From CAG-826 sp964546565 (lineage in GTDB: Bacteria > Bacillota_I > Bacilli_A > RFN20 > CAG-826): a stretch of 63,549 nt of DNA. Numbering within the stretch: position 1 is the first letter of the stretch; every line of letters starts with the position of its first letter. The translations under genes and the position numbers were made by a program. Positions 61,879-63,549 of this stretch are shown here, in pieces. The notes below the pieces were generated by a model, which made no database searches, had not been told where the DNA came from, and saw nothing but the letters and a program-made list of their open reading frames with translations. The stretch covers positions 1 to 63,549 of the forward strand of contig CAZJKC010000002.1 in assembly GCA_964546565.1 (NCBI GenBank), read 5' to 3'.

Positions 61879-63293
61879 ATAATACCTAATTCTTCAAATA
61901 ACAATCGAAAGTTAGCAATCGTTGTTTTTGTAAAGACCCTCCCTTTTAAGACTTTTTCACTTGATACTTTTTCGCCTTTAAAATAGCGGTAGCGGTCACT
62001 TTTTGAAAATAAGCCTTCTAATCTTTTTTCTTGGCAATTTTTACCAACAAAAACGATATCTGTATCGTTTTGATAATATTGCATTTGGTCCGCGTCGAGA
62101 ACACGAATAAACGCAATATCATTTTTTAATAAAAAGTGCGTTATCATTTTCATATTACCGGCTCCATCAATTTGAAGAACAAGATATTTTGTTTGATCGA
62201 CTTTAAAATAATTCATAAATTTCTTTAAACAAGCTACGTCACTTTGCCCTTCCACCAATATGAATATTTGATTAAAATTAAACAGAATAGCATTAAAATC
62301 TAAAAAATGCATTTGATCGCGCACTACTGGTAAATCCTTTATTCTTCGATAAGCAATATTCGTTCCCTTTTTTGTCATCTCCACATAATAAAATGAGGGA
62401 TAAAGAGAAGATACCATATATGGACTATGGGTCGAATAAATAACATATAGTTTTCTTTCGTTGGCTAATTTTTCCATGTCATTTAATACTTTTAATTGTG
62501 CTTCAGGATGTAAAAAGGCCGCCGGCTCATCAATCAAAAATATATCGTCAGCATTTAATCTTTGATTCATAACATAATAAAATAAAAGCCATCTTCGCCC
62601 CGTATTGGTCTCAACAAGTCTTCTTTTTTCACCATTGAAATCATGAATATAACATTGAATGATATTGTTCTCTTTTTCAAATTCAAGATGTTCCAACAAA
62701 TCATCATAAAAAACATCTTGTTTCTTTAAAAAATCCTTAAACTTATTAATGATAACCGTTATTTCATGTTCAGAATATGTGTTTAAATCAACATTATCTT
62801 GTAACCAATCGTTTTTGATACAAATATCTTTAAAAAGTTCATGAAATAATGTTAGAGAATGGTCCTTATCAAATACGCAACTATCATAATCTAAAAGACA
62901 GTATCCCTTTTTAATCAAATGTAATAAATCAGTGCCAAATTTACTAGAAATATCTAGTTTCTGCTTAGGTAATACTTCAGATTCTATATATATTTCATTA
63001 GCATTTCCACTTGGAAAAGTAATATCTAAAAGAAGGGTTTTCTTATGAAGAGGATTATTCACAAAATAACTATTCCATTCTTCTTTTTTTATTTCAACTC
63101 GCAAAGCATAAAAGGTACCATCAATTCTTTTTTCCCTATTAAAAAAAGCAAAGAAATCCGCGATAGCGTGAATAACATTACTTTTCCCGCTACCATTACT
63201 GCCAATTAACATGATAAAACGATTGCGAAAATCAAATCTTTGTGGTGTATATAGGGATTTATAATTTTGAATAGTTAAATCATATAATTTCAC
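61875..63293 (-). CDS. OLD-like ATPase with putative TOPRIM nuclease domain
   Basis: 472 aa, GTG start (63293) after AAAGGAT. An N-terminal ABC ATPase domain has IGSNGSGKSNVIHAIADF near 31, then the ABC-like insert, ETNTGRRWLLFYYVM near 228, Walker B IFLIDEPAAFLHPEAQLKVL near 254, and IYSTHSPYMVSS near 285. A TOPRIM-like segment follows: FILVEGQSDVACLKKF near 347 and RVLDADQMQYY near 396. This is the OLD/GajA architecture of DNA nucleases in anti-phage systems. Coupled to a DNA glycosylase gene, an unusual partner. Confidence 0.82.
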   Translation of the reverse strand: MKLYDLTIQNYKSLYTPQRFDFRNRFIMLIGSNGSGKSNVIHAIADFFAFFNREKRIDGTFYALRVEIKKEEWNSYFVNNPLHKKTLLLDITFPSGNANEIYIESEVLPKQKLDISSKFGTDLLHLIKKGYCLLDYDSCVFDKDHSLTLFHELFKDICIKNDWLQDNVDLNTYSEHEITVIINKFKDFLKKQDVFYDDLLEHLEFEKENNIIQCYIHDFNGEKRRLVETNTGRRWLLFYYVMNQRLNADDIFLIDEPAAFLHPEAQLKVLNDMEKLANERKLYVIYSTHSPYMVSSLYPSFYYVEMTKKGTNIAYRRIKDLPVVRDQMHFLDFNAILFNFNQIFILVEGQSDVACLKKFMNYFKVDQTKYLVLQIDGAGNMKMITHFLLKNDIAFIRVLDADQMQYYQNDTDIVFVGKNCQEKRLEGLFSKSDRYRYFKGEKVSSEKVLKGRVFTKTTIANFRLLFEELGII

Positions 63294-63466
63294 GCTCTTA
63301 TCATCCTTTCGAAGACTTTAGATAATATTAGTATCTAGTACCCACCTTTATTCTAAACAATAACGTTTTCTTTTATCAATCAATAATAAAAAAATCCTTC
63401 TATTATGTTTAACTTTTTTATCATTTCATTCCATTGCGGCATCTTTTACTAATAGAAAAAATATAG

Positions 63467-63495
63467 TATACTATTTATTAGTTTTAACTAATAAA
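63467..63495 (+). promoter_or_regulatory. Promoter with 22-bp perfect palindrome
   Basis: -35 TTTACT (63445-63450) and -10 TATACT (63467-63472) are 16 bp apart. Directly after the -10 box lies a perfect palindrome (63474-63495; arms TTTATTAGTT and AACTAATAAA, centre TT), overlapping the expected start site. The position is that of a repressor site, and TTAGTT-AACTAA is reminiscent of MarR-family operators. Confidence 0.6.
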
Positions 63496-63510
63496 AAGCA
63501 GGTGAAAGAT

Positions 63511-63549
63511 ATGAATAATCACGATAACTCTATTGATTATATGAAAATA
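63511..63549 (+). CDS. Start of a gene cut by the window edge, possibly a regulator
   Basis: Only 13 codons are visible, MNNHDNSIDYMKI, with a weak site CAGGTGAAAG before the ATG. The symmetric operator in its promoter suggests an autoregulated transcription factor, perhaps MarR-like, but the visible protein is too short to tell. Confidence 0.5.
   Translation, partial: MNNHDNSIDYMKI

Overview
The window is AT-rich, standard-code bacterial DNA (TGA is used as a stop, for example in the dinJ/yafQ overlap). It looks like a low-GC Firmicute of the Bacilli, probably an anaerobic, gut-type lineage near the Erysipelotrichales or Mollicutes-like uncultured orders. The reasons are the Firmicutes-type S10-spc-alpha cluster with zinc-type S14, a CIRCE operator, strong AGGAGG ribosome sites, a TPP-riboswitch ThiT transporter, an [FeFe] hydrogenase with NADH/flavin subunits, a GerQ-like spore-coat protein, and no rpmD (L30) in the spc operon. 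Genus cannot be decided from the sequence alone.

Layout. 1-652: broken AAA/DUF4143-like ATPase. 763-5019: hydCBA hydrogenase operon. 5138-6828: two poorly known genes. 7013-9066: CIRCE-controlled htpG. 9068-11749: accessory island with an ATPase gene bracketed by 38-bp direct repeats, then a DinJ/YafQ toxin-antitoxin pair bracketed by 120-bp inverted repeats. 11782-12461: thiT with its riboswitch. 12553-13639: gerQ-like gene and ung. 13711-18673: glycosyltransferases and a flippase. 18701-22533: preT-preA plus a second GltD-like flavoprotein. 22679-32803: lipoprotein region with a catalytically dead M6-like peptidase and three tandem paralogues. 32895-34379: another ATPase with three 33-bp-spaced upstream repeats. 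34403-49041: the complete S10-spc-alpha cluster on the minus strand. 49290-53204: queuosine genes queH, queA and tgt with a DUF2442/DUF4160 pair inserted. 53261-56087: second surface-polysaccharide block. 56229-58741: two more ATPases. 58796-61291: pepT and a BaiN/HI0933-type flavoprotein. 61393-63293: hypoxanthine-DNA glycosylase coupled to an OLD-like ATPase. 63467-63549: palindromic operator and the first codons of a regulator-like gene.

Working together. HydABC would couple NADH and ferredoxin to H2. PreTA and the extra GltD-like protein would move electrons between NAD(P)H and pyrimidines. QueH, Tgt and QueA carry out the tRNA steps of queuosine synthesis. Two blocks appear to build and export surface glycans. 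The most unusual material is the set of four related AAA ATPases, three of them with their own short repeats in the promoter region, together with the repeat-bracketed island at 9-12 kb and the OLD-like ATPase/glycosylase pair at the right edge. These are the best candidates for undescribed systems.
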